A stretch of 56,757 bases of DNA, from the NCBI RefSeq assembly GCF_000428745.1, contig NZ_AUAN01000011.1, forward strand, positions 1 through 56,757, read 5' to 3'. The stretch comes from Veillonella magna DSM 19857 (GTDB taxonomy: Bacteria; Bacillota; Negativicutes; Veillonellales; Veillonellaceae). Under the pieces are notes generated by a model. That model searched no databases. It saw nothing but the letters and a program-made list of their open reading frames with translations, and was not told where the DNA came from. Shown one piece after another: positions 26,260 through 34,683 of this stretch; position 1 is the first letter of the stretch, and every line of letters begins with the position of its first letter. A program made the position numbers and the translations under genes.

Positions 26260-27597
26260 ATGCGCGTTGACGGTAGAGCACAGGCGGACATGCGTCCTGT
26301 AAAAATAACGAGACATTATACGATGCATGCGGAAGGGTCTGTCTTGGTAGAGTTTGGTAATACCAAGGTACTCTGCACGGCATCGGTAGAAAATAAAGTC
26401 CCTCGCTTTTTGAAGGGGGAAGGTAAAGGATGGATTACTGCGGAGTATTCCTTATTACCAAGGGCAACGGCTACTCGTACCAATCGAGAAGCGACGAAAG
26501 GGCGGCAGACGGGGCGAACCGTTGAAATACAGCGCTTAATCGGACGGGCTTTGCGGGCTGTCGTGGATATGGAGGCAATCGGCGAACGTACCATTACCTT
26601 GGATTGCGATGTATTGCAGGCTGACGGTGGTACGCGTACGGCGGCTATTACCGGTGCGTTTGTAGCCCTGGTTGATGCAGTAGATAGCATTTACGGTGGC
26701 GTCGGTAAGTTCCCGGTAGAAGATTTTTGTGCCGCTGTATCCGTGGGAATCGGAGAGCAAGGACCGATTACGGATTTGTGTTACGCGGAAGACAGTGAAG
26801 CCGTTGTAGATATGAATGTCGTGCGCACCGGTCGCGGCAACCTAATCGAAGTACAGGGGACGGGCGAGCACGGCACATTTACACGAAGCGAATTAGATAC
26901 ATTGATGGACATGGCTGAACAGGCAACAGAGGTGCTGTTTAAAGCACAGAAAGAGGCCTTGGGAATAACGGCTGACAAAATCGGTGCCGTATGTAATAAA
27001 GTAGTCTTGGCTACGCATAATCAAGGAAAAATTCGCGAGTTTAAAGCTGCACTGTCCGAACTGGGCTTAGAGGCGGTTAGTATCGGTGAGTTATGCCAAG
27101 TCAATGAACCGGAAGAGACGGGTAAGACCTTTATGGAAAATGCCTTATTAAAAGCGCGCTATTATATGGAATTTTGTCGTCTTCCTTGTTTGGCAGATGA
27201 TTCGGGTTTGGCCGTGGAACCTTTACATGGAGCGCCCGGCGTGTACTCGGCGCGCTATGCCGGAGAAAATGCAACCGATGAGGAAAACAATGAAAAGCTG
27301 CTCCGGGAGTTGGCCGATGTGCCTTTTGAAAAAAGTAAGGCTAAGTATATTTGTGCGTTAGCCTTGGTATATCCTGACGGTCGTTATATGACGGCAAAAG
27401 GTGCCTGTGAAGGATTAATCCAAAAGGAAGCTAACGGCGAAGGCGGCTTTGGTTATGATCCGTATTTCTATGTTCCGGAGTTAGGTACGACGATGGCGGA
27501 TATTTCTTTGGAAGAAAAGAATAAACGAAGTCATCGGGCATTGGCTCTGCGACTATTGGTGGATAAGCTACGTGCGGAGGATGCGACACATGAGTGA
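26260..27597 (+). CDS. rph: Fused RNase PH and RdgB/HAM1 dITP/XTP pyrophosphatase
   Basis: 445 residues from the ATG at 26260 (AGGAG 8 bp upstream). Residues 1-240 are RNase PH ([73 protein letters not shown]), trimming tRNA 3' ends. Residues about 247-440 are the RdgB/HAM1 NTPase ([47 protein letters not shown]), removing non-canonical purine triphosphates. The two are adjacent genes in many Firmicutes and here are one polypeptide. Confidence 0.94.
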   Translation: MRVDGRAQADMRPVKITRHYTMHAEGSVLVEFGNTKVLCTASVENKVPRFLKGEGKGWITAEYSLLPRATATRTNREATKGRQTGRTVEIQRLIGRALRAVVDMEAIGERTITLDCDVLQADGGTRTAAITGAFVALVDAVDSIYGGVGKFPVEDFCAAVSVGIGEQGPITDLCYAEDSEAVVDMNVVRTGRGNLIEVQGTGEHGTFTRSELDTLMDMAEQATEVLFKAQKEALGITADKIGAVCNKVVLATHNQGKIREFKAALSELGLEAVSIGELCQVNEPEETGKTFMENALLKARYYMEFCRLPCLADDSGLAVEPLHGAPGVYSARYAGENATDEENNEKLLRELADVPFEKSKAKYICALALVYPDGRYMTAKGACEGLIQKEANGEGGFGYDPYFYVPELGTTMADISLEEKNKRSHRALALRLLVDKLRAEDATHE

Positions 27598-28096
27598 GGT
27601 GGTGCATCGTATCGGTATTATCAGCGATACCCACGGATATTTAAATCGAATTGACGAAGTGTTAGCTCATACGCGTTCTATGGGATTACGATTGTGGTTG
27701 CACGCCGGTGACTACGGTGATGATGCACGGTATATGATGGAACGAACCCGCGTTCCCGTCGTTGCAGTACGTGGCAATAATGATAGAGTACAGCCGTTGG
27801 AGCCGCGAGAACAATTGATTCCTTTTGAGGATACCTATATTTATATGACGCATGGTGACAGAATCAGACCGTATAACAGGGTACAAGAAATGATTACGTT
27901 AGCGCGCGGCATGGGAGCGACTCTAGCCATAGCCGGTCACAGTCATCATCACGGTTCATTTGATGCGGGGGATTGTTTATTTATAAATCCCGGTAGTCCG
28001 TCGTTACCGCGTGATGGATCGGGCGGAACATTTGCCGTTGCTGAATATGTAGACGGGCATTTTAAAGTAAAGTTTTATTATTTGCGCGATTTATGA
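27590..28096 (+). CDS. YfcE/MJ0936-family phosphodiesterase
   Basis: 168 residues from the ATG at 27590 (GCGGAGG 9 bp upstream; 8-bp overlap with the fusion gene). Metallophosphoesterase motifs: [34 protein letters not shown]. Two-metal phosphodiesterase of unknown natural substrate. This gene follows rph-rdgB in many Firmicutes. Confidence 0.92.
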   Translation: MSEVVHRIGIISDTHGYLNRIDEVLAHTRSMGLRLWLHAGDYGDDARYMMERTRVPVVAVRGNNDRVQPLEPREQLIPFEDTYIYMTHGDRIRPYNRVQEMITLARGMGATLAIAGHSHHHGSFDAGDCLFINPGSPSLPRDGSGGTFAVAEYVDGHFKVKFYYLRDL

Positions 28097-28240
28097 GTAG
28101 GTAGGTCAAATAGATATAAGACCATGCTGTCAGGCAAAGAAGATAGTTAATATAGGATAGCATGTTGTTTTACAGAGATAGGGATTTATAATGACTGCCT
28201 GTCGTTTTATGAGTATATATAATTTTATAAATCGAAACTC

Positions 28241-28269
28241 TTGAATATATCGAAGAATTTCGCTATAAT
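28241..28269 (+). promoter_or_regulatory. Promoter for speD-malic enzyme unit
   Basis: TTGAAT (28241-28246), 17-bp spacer, TATAAT (28264-28269); 37 bp before the speD start. Confidence 0.8.
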
Positions 28270-28305
28270 GAGTTTGGTATTGATAAGGAAGGTGTACATT
28301 ACATC

Positions 28306-29088
28306 ATGGAAACATCCGTTAAGCCTATAAAGAAAATGAAGCTCTATGGATTTAACAATTTGACAAAAACTTTAAGCTTTAATATTTATGACATTTGTTA
28401 CACGCGAACAGAAGAAGAAAAGCGCCAATATATCGAGTATATTGACGAAGTGTATAATGCCCAGCGCTTGACGGATATCTTAACCGAAGTATCTCATATC
28501 ATCGGTGCCAATATCTTAAATGTGGCCAAGCAGGATTACGATCCGCAAGGGGCGAGTGTTACGATTCTGATTTCCGAAGAAGAAGTACATAAGGAAGATG
28601 TTGTATGTCATTTGGATAAAAGTCATTTGACGGTTCATACCTACCCGGAAAGTCATCCGTATCGAGGTATCAGTACATTCCGTGCCGATATCGACGTATC
28701 TACATGCGGTCAGATTTCCCCGTTGAATGCGCTTAATTATTTAATTGACAGCTTTGATTCTGATATTATCAGTCTCGATTACCGCGTACGCGGTTTTACG
28801 CGAGATGTAGCAGGTAAGAAAATTTACATCGATCACCGCATCAATTCCATTCAGAATTATATTAATGCTAAAACAAAGAACCTTTATAATATGATTGATG
28901 TTAACGTATATCAGGAAAATATCTTCCATACGAAGATGATGCTTAAAGAGTACGACCTGAATAACTACTTGTTCGGCATTACCGAAGACGATTTATCCGC
29001 ACGGGAACGCAAACATATTAAGCAATTGTTGAAGCAAGAGATGACAGAGATTTTTTATGGGAGGAATTTACCGACCTTAAAGCAATAA
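28306..29088 (+). CDS. speD: S-adenosylmethionine decarboxylase proenzyme (long bacterial type)
   Basis: 260 residues, the Escherichia coli-type SpeD (about 264), not the short Bacillus type. Self-cleavage should occur at Lys-Ser in [18 protein letters not shown] (Ser near 107), giving the pyruvoyl cofactor. It supplies aminopropyl groups for spermidine, but no spermidine synthase (speE) is adjacent. The malic-enzyme gene starts 19 bp later, so the two should be cotranscribed. Confidence 0.95.
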   Translation: METSVKPIKKMKLYGFNNLTKTLSFNIYDICYTRTEEEKRQYIEYIDEVYNAQRLTDILTEVSHIIGANILNVAKQDYDPQGASVTILISEEEVHKEDVVCHLDKSHLTVHTYPESHPYRGISTFRADIDVSTCGQISPLNALNYLIDSFDSDIISLDYRVRGFTRDVAGKKIYIDHRINSIQNYINAKTKNLYNMIDVNVYQENIFHTKMMLKEYDLNNYLFGITEDDLSARERKHIKQLLKQEMTEIFYGRNLPTLKQ

Positions 29089-29107
29089 GCGATAGGAGGA
29101 ATCAAAC

Positions 29108-30313
29108 ATGGACGTACGAGAAGAAGCAGTACAAAAGAAATTGGAATTGGGTGGCTTTTTAACCACGGGAACGAAGTATCCGCTAAAGGATTCTCATGAT
29201 TTATCCGTTGCCTACACTCCGGGGGTTGCAGAACCGTGCTTGCGCATTAAAGAAAATGAAGAATTATCCTTTGATTTGACATGCCGCAGCAATATGGTTG
29301 CCGTAATTTCCGACGGTACCCGCGTACTCGGTCTTGGCGATATCGGTGCGGCAGCGGCTATGCCGGTTATGGAAGGGAAAGCGCTGTTATTCAAACGATT
29401 TGGTAATGTTGACTGCGTTCCTCTCGTTATCGACACCAAAGATCCGGAAGAATTCATTCATACCGTTAAATTGGTACAGAAAAACTATGCCGGTATCAAT
29501 TTGGAAGATATTTCGTCCCCGAAATGCTATGAAATTGAAAACCGCTTAAAGGAAGAATTGGAAATTCCTGTATTCCATGATGATCAGCATGGTACTGCCA
29601 TCGCTTGCTTGGCAGGTGTTAAAGCGGCACTTCGTTTTGTAAAGAAGGATTTGGCCAAGGTTAAAATCGTAGTTAACGGTGCCGGGGCAGCCGGTGCTAA
29701 TATTGCACGTCTTCTTTACTTAGCTGGTGCCCGTGATATTACCTTAATGGTAAGCTCTGGTGTACTTAATAAAAACTACAAACGCCTCGACTCCCTGCAG
29801 GCAGAAATGATTAAATTGTTAGGTCAGGAAGAAAAAACAGGTACGCTTGCGGAAGTGGCTAAAGGCGCTGACGTATTGTTAGGTGTATCGGCAGCCGGTG
29901 TATTCACCGAAGATATTCTTAAGAGTCTGGCTAAGGATGCTATCGTATTTGCTATGGCTAATCCCGTACCGGAAGCTATGTATGATGTTGCTAAGGCTTG
30001 TGGTGTGCGTGTTGCCGGTACCGGTCGCAGCGATGCTCCGAACCAGATTAACAATGTAAACGTATTTCCGGGCTTGTTCCGTGGTGCTATTGATGTACAT
30101 GCGTCCAAGATTAACGATGAAATGAAATTGGCCGCTGCTGACGCATTAGCAGATTTGGTGGCTGATGAAGATCTTCGTGAAGACTATGTAGTAGCCAATG
30201 CATTTGACGAACGCGTTCCGTTGGCAGTAGCAAAGGCTGTTGCCGAAATGGCTATCAAAACAGGGGTAGCTCGTAAAGCACTCCCTGCCGAAGATGGCAA
30301 CTATGGTAATTAA
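29108..30313 (+). CDS. Malic enzyme, short bacterial form
   Basis: 401 residues. N-terminal malic domain with YTPGVAEPCLRI and ISDGTRVLGLGDIGAAAAMPVMEGK, metal-binding DDQHGTAIA, and Rossmann motif VNGAGAAGANIARLL near 195. It lacks the phosphotransacetylase domain of the MaeB type. Converts malate to pyruvate and CO2; in Veillonella-like anaerobes this fits lactate/malate metabolism. NAD versus NADP preference not readable. Ends at a strong terminator. Confidence 0.94.
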   Translation: MDVREEAVQKKLELGGFLTTGTKYPLKDSHDLSVAYTPGVAEPCLRIKENEELSFDLTCRSNMVAVISDGTRVLGLGDIGAAAAMPVMEGKALLFKRFGNVDCVPLVIDTKDPEEFIHTVKLVQKNYAGINLEDISSPKCYEIENRLKEELEIPVFHDDQHGTAIACLAGVKAALRFVKKDLAKVKIVVNGAGAAGANIARLLYLAGARDITLMVSSGVLNKNYKRLDSLQAEMIKLLGQEEKTGTLAEVAKGADVLLGVSAAGVFTEDILKSLAKDAIVFAMANPVPEAMYDVAKACGVRVAGTGRSDAPNQINNVNVFPGLFRGAIDVHASKINDEMKLAAADALADLVADEDLREDYVVANAFDERVPLAVAKAVAEMAIKTGVARKALPAEDGNYGN

Positions 30314-30350
30314 TTGCTATAAAATATAAACCATAAAATATAAAATAGTG

Positions 30351-30391
30351 AAAGGCCACCGTGCAATCAATGATTACACGGTGGCCTTTTT
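30351..30391 (+). terminator. Terminator after malic enzyme
   Basis: 13-bp stem (30351-30363 with 30377-30389), T tail. It lies between converging genes and may also stop the alcohol dehydrogenase transcript from the other side. Confidence 0.9.
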
Positions 30392-30459
30392 GTATGCTTA
30401 TAGGCTTGTATCACCATGCGGTGTACAGGCGCATGGGAACGGCTATATCAACTACGGAC

Positions 30460-31614
30460 TTAGAAGTTTACATCTTTGCCGTAGTAAGCAGCTTTATAAA
30501 TGTTCTTAATATCTTCTACCGATGGTTTGCGCGGATTCGTCAAGGTGCAAGCATCTGCTTCGGCGCGTTCACTCATGCGATCGAGGACTGCAAGAAAATC
30601 GTTTTCTTTAATGACGGTATTCGTACCTTCCTGAATTGTTTTCGTTAAACCAATGCGAGCATTGAGGTTCCAAATGGCATGCTCTAGGTTGTCGATACCG
30701 AGGATACCTTCCAAGCGAGCATATTTGCTGGTGGCTTTCTTATTGAATTGAATGATATAAGGAAGCATTAATGCATTGGCTTCTCCGTGAGTAAGATGGA
30801 ACTCGCCGCCGATTTTATGAGCCATGCTGTGAACAATACCGAGTGAGCAGTTACTAAATGCCATGCCTGCCATAGTGGAGGCATCGTGCATTTTCTGACG
30901 AGCTACCATGTTGGTCGGTTCTTTCACAGCTGTTTCCAAATATTCGAAAACTAATTGAATGGCGTGAAGAGCTAACGGGTCGGTATAATCATCGGCTGCG
31001 GTTGATACGTAAGCTTCGATAGCATGTGTCATAACATCCATACCGGTCTGTGCTGTAATAAGCGGAGGCATCTTTGCCGGAATACGATCGTCCAAAATGG
31101 CTACATCCGGTACAATTTGCGGGCTGACCAACGGATATTTGATGTGATTGTCCGTATCGGTGATTACACTGAAGGCCGTGATTTCCGAAGCAGTACCGCT
31201 AGTAGAAGGAATGCAAATCAGTTTAGCCTTCGTCCGAAGCGGTGGGAAATTAAAGCGAACAAGCTCCATGAAATCATATCCCGGATGCTCGTAGTATACC
31301 CACATTACCTTAGCGGCATCCATAGGAGAACCGCCACCTAAGGCGATAATCCAATCCGGTTGGAATTCGGCCATCTTAGCACCGCCGGCTTTACAGGTAG
31401 TTATAGAAGGATCCGGTTCGACACCGTCGATAATTTGTACTTCCATACCGGCCTTTTCCAATTGGGTTTTCGCTTCATCAAGAAAACCAAAACGCTTCAT
31501 GGAATGACCGCCCGTAACAATACTGGCACGTTTCCCTTCTAAGGTGGATAAAAACTCCAATGCATTGTTGCCATGGATTACCTGTTTAGGGATACTAAAA
31601 GTAGAGTAAGCCAT
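30460..31614 (-). CDS. Iron-containing alcohol dehydrogenase
   Basis: 384 residues from the minus-strand ATG at 31614 (AGGAGG upstream); an upstream in-frame extension lacks a site. NAD-binding GGGSPMDAAK near 94, STSGTASEITAFSVI, and metal-ligand regions DVMTHAIEAYVS and HSMAHKIGGEFHLTHGEANA. Type III (Fe-ADH) family, probably reducing aldehydes to alcohols with NADH. Monocistronic, with a catabolite-control-like operator inside its promoter. Confidence 0.92.
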   Translation of the reverse strand: MAYSTFSIPKQVIHGNNALEFLSTLEGKRASIVTGGHSMKRFGFLDEAKTQLEKAGMEVQIIDGVEPDPSITTCKAGGAKMAEFQPDWIIALGGGSPMDAAKVMWVYYEHPGYDFMELVRFNFPPLRTKAKLICIPSTSGTASEITAFSVITDTDNHIKYPLVSPQIVPDVAILDDRIPAKMPPLITAQTGMDVMTHAIEAYVSTAADDYTDPLALHAIQLVFEYLETAVKEPTNMVARQKMHDASTMAGMAFSNCSLGIVHSMAHKIGGEFHLTHGEANALMLPYIIQFNKKATSKYARLEGILGIDNLEHAIWNLNARIGLTKTIQEGTNTVIKENDFLAVLDRMSERAEADACTLTNPRKPSVEDIKNIYKAAYYGKDVNF

Positions 31615-31748
31615 AATAATGAAACCTCCTAACTGTAAGTAGAACAAAAATCTACCCCAAGGCGTGTCTAGTCGTATCGCTATCAAAGCCGGTACAGCCG
31701 GAATCACACGCTTATGACTGTATGAGATAGTTATTATCTTATGACATC

Positions 31749-31777
31749 ATTATAAATCAAACGCTTTCAATTATCAA
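31749..31777 (-). promoter_or_regulatory. Alcohol dehydrogenase promoter with cre-like operator
   Basis: On the minus strand TTGATA (31772-31777), 17 bp, TATAAT (31749-31754). The spacer is almost filled by TGAAAGCGTTTGAT (31756-31769), which fits the CcpA cre consensus TGnAAnCGnWnnCA at all but the last two fixed positions. CcpA or another LacI-family protein bound here would block the promoter. Confidence 0.6.
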
Positions 31778-31800
31778 GAAGAATTATGAGCAAATATCAT

Positions 31801-31829
31801 TTTAATTATTCTTAAATGTGTTGTACAAT
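31801..31829 (+). promoter_or_regulatory. Promoter for the NfnAB-like fusion
   Basis: TTTAAT (31801-31806), 17 bp, TACAAT (31824-31829). The rest of the 320-bp divergent region holds a short TTAGGGACCCTA palindrome and no gene. Confidence 0.45.
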
Positions 31830-31934
31830 GAGTTTGATTAATAACGGATGACGTTTGTTGTGTCAGAGGTAGAGGTTAGGGATGCAGCGAACATATTAGG
31901 GACCCTATCGGGCTGTACAAAGGAGTGAGTTCTC

Positions 31935-34226
31935 TTGTTTAAAATTATAACGAAACGACAGCTTCATACCAATATGTATCAATTCGATATTTTGGCACCA
32001 AGATTGGCAGAGTCGGCTTTACCGGGACAATTTGTTATTGTCAAACACGGTGAATACGGTGAACGTGTACCGCTGACGATTACTGATTATGATCGTCGTA
32101 AGGGAACGGTAAGTATTGTATTTCAGACCTTAGGTGATTCCACACAGAAGTTAGCAAAATTGGAAGCAGGCGATTTTGTTACCGACTTTGTAGGACCGTT
32201 AGGGAATCCTACAGACTTAACCGAATTGAATGATGAAGAATTGGGAAAGAAAAAAATTCTTTTCTTGTGCGGCGGTGTAGGCACGGCACCGGTATACCCG
32301 CAGGTTAAATATTTGAAGTCGCGCGGCATAGGAGCCGATGTAATTATCGGCGCACGGACAAAGGATATCATTATTTATGAAGATGAAATGCGGTCGGTGG
32401 CAGAGAATTTATATTTGGCAACTGATGATGGGAGCTATGGCTTTCATGGTAATGTTGTTCAATGTATGAAACAGCTTATTGCAGATGGCAAAGAGTACAA
32501 TCACATCGTAGCGATTGGTCCGATGATTATGATGAAGTTTGCCACCTTGGCAGCTAAAGAGCTGGGCATACCTATCGTGGTATCTCTTAACTCTATCATG
32601 GTTGATGGTACAGGGATGTGCGGGGCTTGTCGCGTTACTATTGGCAATGAAGTGAAATTTACCTGTGTAGACGGACCGGAGTTTGATGGATATTTAGTTG
32701 ACTTTGATAATGCTATGCAGCGACAAAGTATGTATAAGACGGAAGAAGGCCGTAAGCTGGTACGTGAAATGGATGCCCTCCATCCGAATCCGAATTGTAC
32801 TTGTGAGGCCGATGTTCCTGTAGAGTCATTGGTACCCGGTGACAAAAGTAAACGCGTACCGGTGCGAGAGCAGGATCCCGCGGTCCGCGCCGGCAATTTT
32901 GAAGAAGTATGCTATGGATATAATGAACGAGAAGCCATTTTAGAGGCCAATCGTTGTCTAAATTGTAAAATTCCTCGTTGTGTTCAGGCCTGTCCGGTAC
33001 ATATTAATATACCGGGGTTTATAAGTGCCTTGAAGGAGGGCAATATAAAAGAAGCCGGTCGTATTATTTCTAAGCAAAGTGCGTTGCCGGCCATTTGTGG
33101 GCGCGTGTGTCCGCAAGAAGAGCAGTGCGAAGGTGCCTGTGTAATGGGAATTAAATTTGAGCCGGTAGCAATCGGGAAGCTTGAACGTTTTGTGGCGGAT
33201 ACAAATCTACAAAATGGGGTGGTCTTTGGTGAAAAAGAAGCATCTAAGGGAATTAAAGTAGCCGTTATCGGTTCCGGCCCGGCCGGTCTTACCTGCGCAG
33301 GAGATTTAGCGAAAAAAGGGTATGATGTAACCGTTTTCGAATCCTTGCATAAATTAGGCGGTGTATTGGCTTATGGTATTCCGGAGTTCCGCCTGCCGAA
33401 GGACCGCATTGTAAATAAGGAAGTAGAAAATATTAAAAATTTAGGTGTGAAATTTGAAACGGACGTTATTGTAGGTCGTACGGTGACCATTGATCACTTG
33501 ATGGAAAAAGAAGGCTTTAAAGCAGTCTTTATCGGCTCCGGTGCAGGGCTGCCAAAGTTTATGCACATTCCCGGCGAGCAGTCTAACGGCGTTTTATCGG
33601 CGAATGAATTTCTAACGCGGGCGAATTTGATGCAGGCGTATGATGATACGTATGATACACCGATTGCTATCGGTAAGGTATGTGTTACCGTCGGTGCCGG
33701 CAATGTGGCGATGGATGCAGCCCGTACGGCATTGCGTCTCGGGTCCGAGTCAAAGATTGTGTATCGGCGCAGCGAGGATGAAATTCCGGCGAGAGCGGAA
33801 GAAGTCCATCATGCAAAAGAAGAAGGCGTTGAATTTAATCTTTTAACAAATCCTGTGGAAATCTTGCATGATGATAAGGGCTGGGTTACCGGTGTGAAAT
33901 GTATTAAGATGCAGCTGGGTGAAGCCGATGCATCGGGTCGTCGGCGTCCGGTGGAAATTCCGGGATCGGAATTTATCATTCCTTGCGATACGGTTATTAT
34001 GTCGTTGGGAACATCGCCTAATCCATTAATTCGCTCAACTACAAAAGGGTTAGATACACATAAATGGGGCGGTCTTATTGTAGATGAAACGACCGGAGCA
34101 ACTACGCGGGAAGGAATTTTTGCCGGTGGTGATGCAGTAACAGGTGCGGCTACAGTTATTTTAGCTATGGGTGCCGGTAAACAAGCAGCGGCAGCCATGG
34201 ATGAATATTTACAGAGAACGGTATAG
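31935..34226 (+). CDS. Fused NfnA-NfnB-like NADH-dependent reduced ferredoxin:NADP+ oxidoreductase
   Basis: 763 residues, TTG start with AGGAG 9 bp upstream; the FKIITKRQLH start agrees with NfnA. Residues 1-270 are the ferredoxin-NADP reductase-like small subunit (FAD/NAD fold, FLCGGVGTAPVYPQVK, 2Fe-2S cysteines in GTGMCGACRVTIG...FTC). Residues about 290-763 are the GltD/NfnB-like subunit with Fe-S cysteines (CLNCKIPRCVQACPVHI, CGRVCPQEEQCEGACVMG) and two Rossmann sites (VIGSGPAGLTCAG, VGAGNVAMDAAR). Known family members bifurcate electrons between NADPH, NAD and ferredoxin. Usually two genes; here one. Confidence 0.88.
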   Translation: MFKIITKRQLHTNMYQFDILAPRLAESALPGQFVIVKHGEYGERVPLTITDYDRRKGTVSIVFQTLGDSTQKLAKLEAGDFVTDFVGPLGNPTDLTELNDEELGKKKILFLCGGVGTAPVYPQVKYLKSRGIGADVIIGARTKDIIIYEDEMRSVAENLYLATDDGSYGFHGNVVQCMKQLIADGKEYNHIVAIGPMIMMKFATLAAKELGIPIVVSLNSIMVDGTGMCGACRVTIGNEVKFTCVDGPEFDGYLVDFDNAMQRQSMYKTEEGRKLVREMDALHPNPNCTCEADVPVESLVPGDKSKRVPVREQDPAVRAGNFEEVCYGYNEREAILEANRCLNCKIPRCVQACPVHINIPGFISALKEGNIKEAGRIISKQSALPAICGRVCPQEEQCEGACVMGIKFEPVAIGKLERFVADTNLQNGVVFGEKEASKGIKVAVIGSGPAGLTCAGDLAKKGYDVTVFESLHKLGGVLAYGIPEFRLPKDRIVNKEVENIKNLGVKFETDVIVGRTVTIDHLMEKEGFKAVFIGSGAGLPKFMHIPGEQSNGVLSANEFLTRANLMQAYDDTYDTPIAIGKVCVTVGAGNVAMDAARTALRLGSESKIVYRRSEDEIPARAEEVHHAKEEGVEFNLLTNPVEILHDDKGWVTGVKCIKMQLGEADASGRRRPVEIPGSEFIIPCDTVIMSLGTSPNPLIRSTTKGLDTHKWGGLIVDETTGATTREGIFAGGDAVTGAATVILAMGAGKQAAAAMDEYLQRTV

Positions 34227-34261
34227 TTGTGGTATAGTTGACAATTCTTTTGTTAAGAACA

Positions 34262-34330
34262 TATGAAGGAGCGGTTGCTCTAGGAGGCTAGGTCTTGCGA
34301 ATAGCCTCTACGAGCAACCGCTCCTTCATA
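34262..34330 (+). repeat. Long hairpin 3 with GGTCTTGCGAA apical loop
   Basis: A perfect 19-bp outer stem (34262-34280 with 34312-34330), then GAGGCTA (34284-34290)/TAGCCTC (34302-34308), closing the 11-nt loop GGTCTTGCGAA (34291-34301). No T-run follows, so it is not a classical terminator. Same architecture and loop as the hairpins at 165-327. Confidence 0.9.
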
Positions 34331-34521
34331 ATGTAATAACAAGGCGAATCGACTATAGAAGATAGGGCATGGCGAATAGCCTCTACGAGCAACTGCTCCT
34401 TCATACTGTAATAACAAGGCGAATCGACTATAGAAGATAGGGCATGGCGAATAGCCTTTACGAGCAACTGCTACTTCGTACTGTTATGACAAGGAGCATC
34501 GATTGTCAGAGATAAGTCATT
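34297..34521 (+). repeat. 75-bp tandem repeat, three copies
   Basis: Units start at 34297, 34372 and 34447. Units one and two differ at two positions; unit three is diverged. Unit one begins inside the loop of hairpin 3, so each later unit repeats its right arm but not its left arm. The left arm could pair with either of the first two right arms. Confidence 0.9.
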
Positions 34522-34683
34522 GCTAGGAAATGGGAAATAAGATGAAAAATAGCTTTAAAATTAAAAATCAAGTAAAGCTGAAAGGTATTAGACGTTTTTC
34601 AGATGAAAAGAGGATACCATAATCATAAGAAATGCCTAATGGCGCGGAATAGATGGTTTATGTAATAAAGAGCGGTGCTCCAA
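34522..34683 (+). promoter_or_regulatory. hutU upstream region
   Basis: AT-rich, no gene. AATCAAG (34566-34572, complement CTTGATT) and TTAGACG (34588-34594) resemble the heptamers before the SARP regulator and the permease gene. A possible -10 (CATAAT, 34618-34623) has no good -35, as expected for an activator-dependent promoter. Confidence 0.35.

Noticed and set aside
28097-28240. SAM or polyamine riboswitch before speD
   Set aside because: The region is upstream of the identified promoter, so it would not be transcribed with speD, and only a weak 6-bp CATGCT/AGCATG stem is seen.
31620-31934. Small gene in the adh-nfn divergent region
   Set aside because: No open frame with a ribosome site; the DNA is explained by two promoters and an operator-like site.
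34297-34521. CRISPR array or mobile element from 75-bp repeats
   Set aside because: The whole 75-bp unit is repeated with no unique spacer, there is no transposase, and it derives from the neighbouring hairpin arm.
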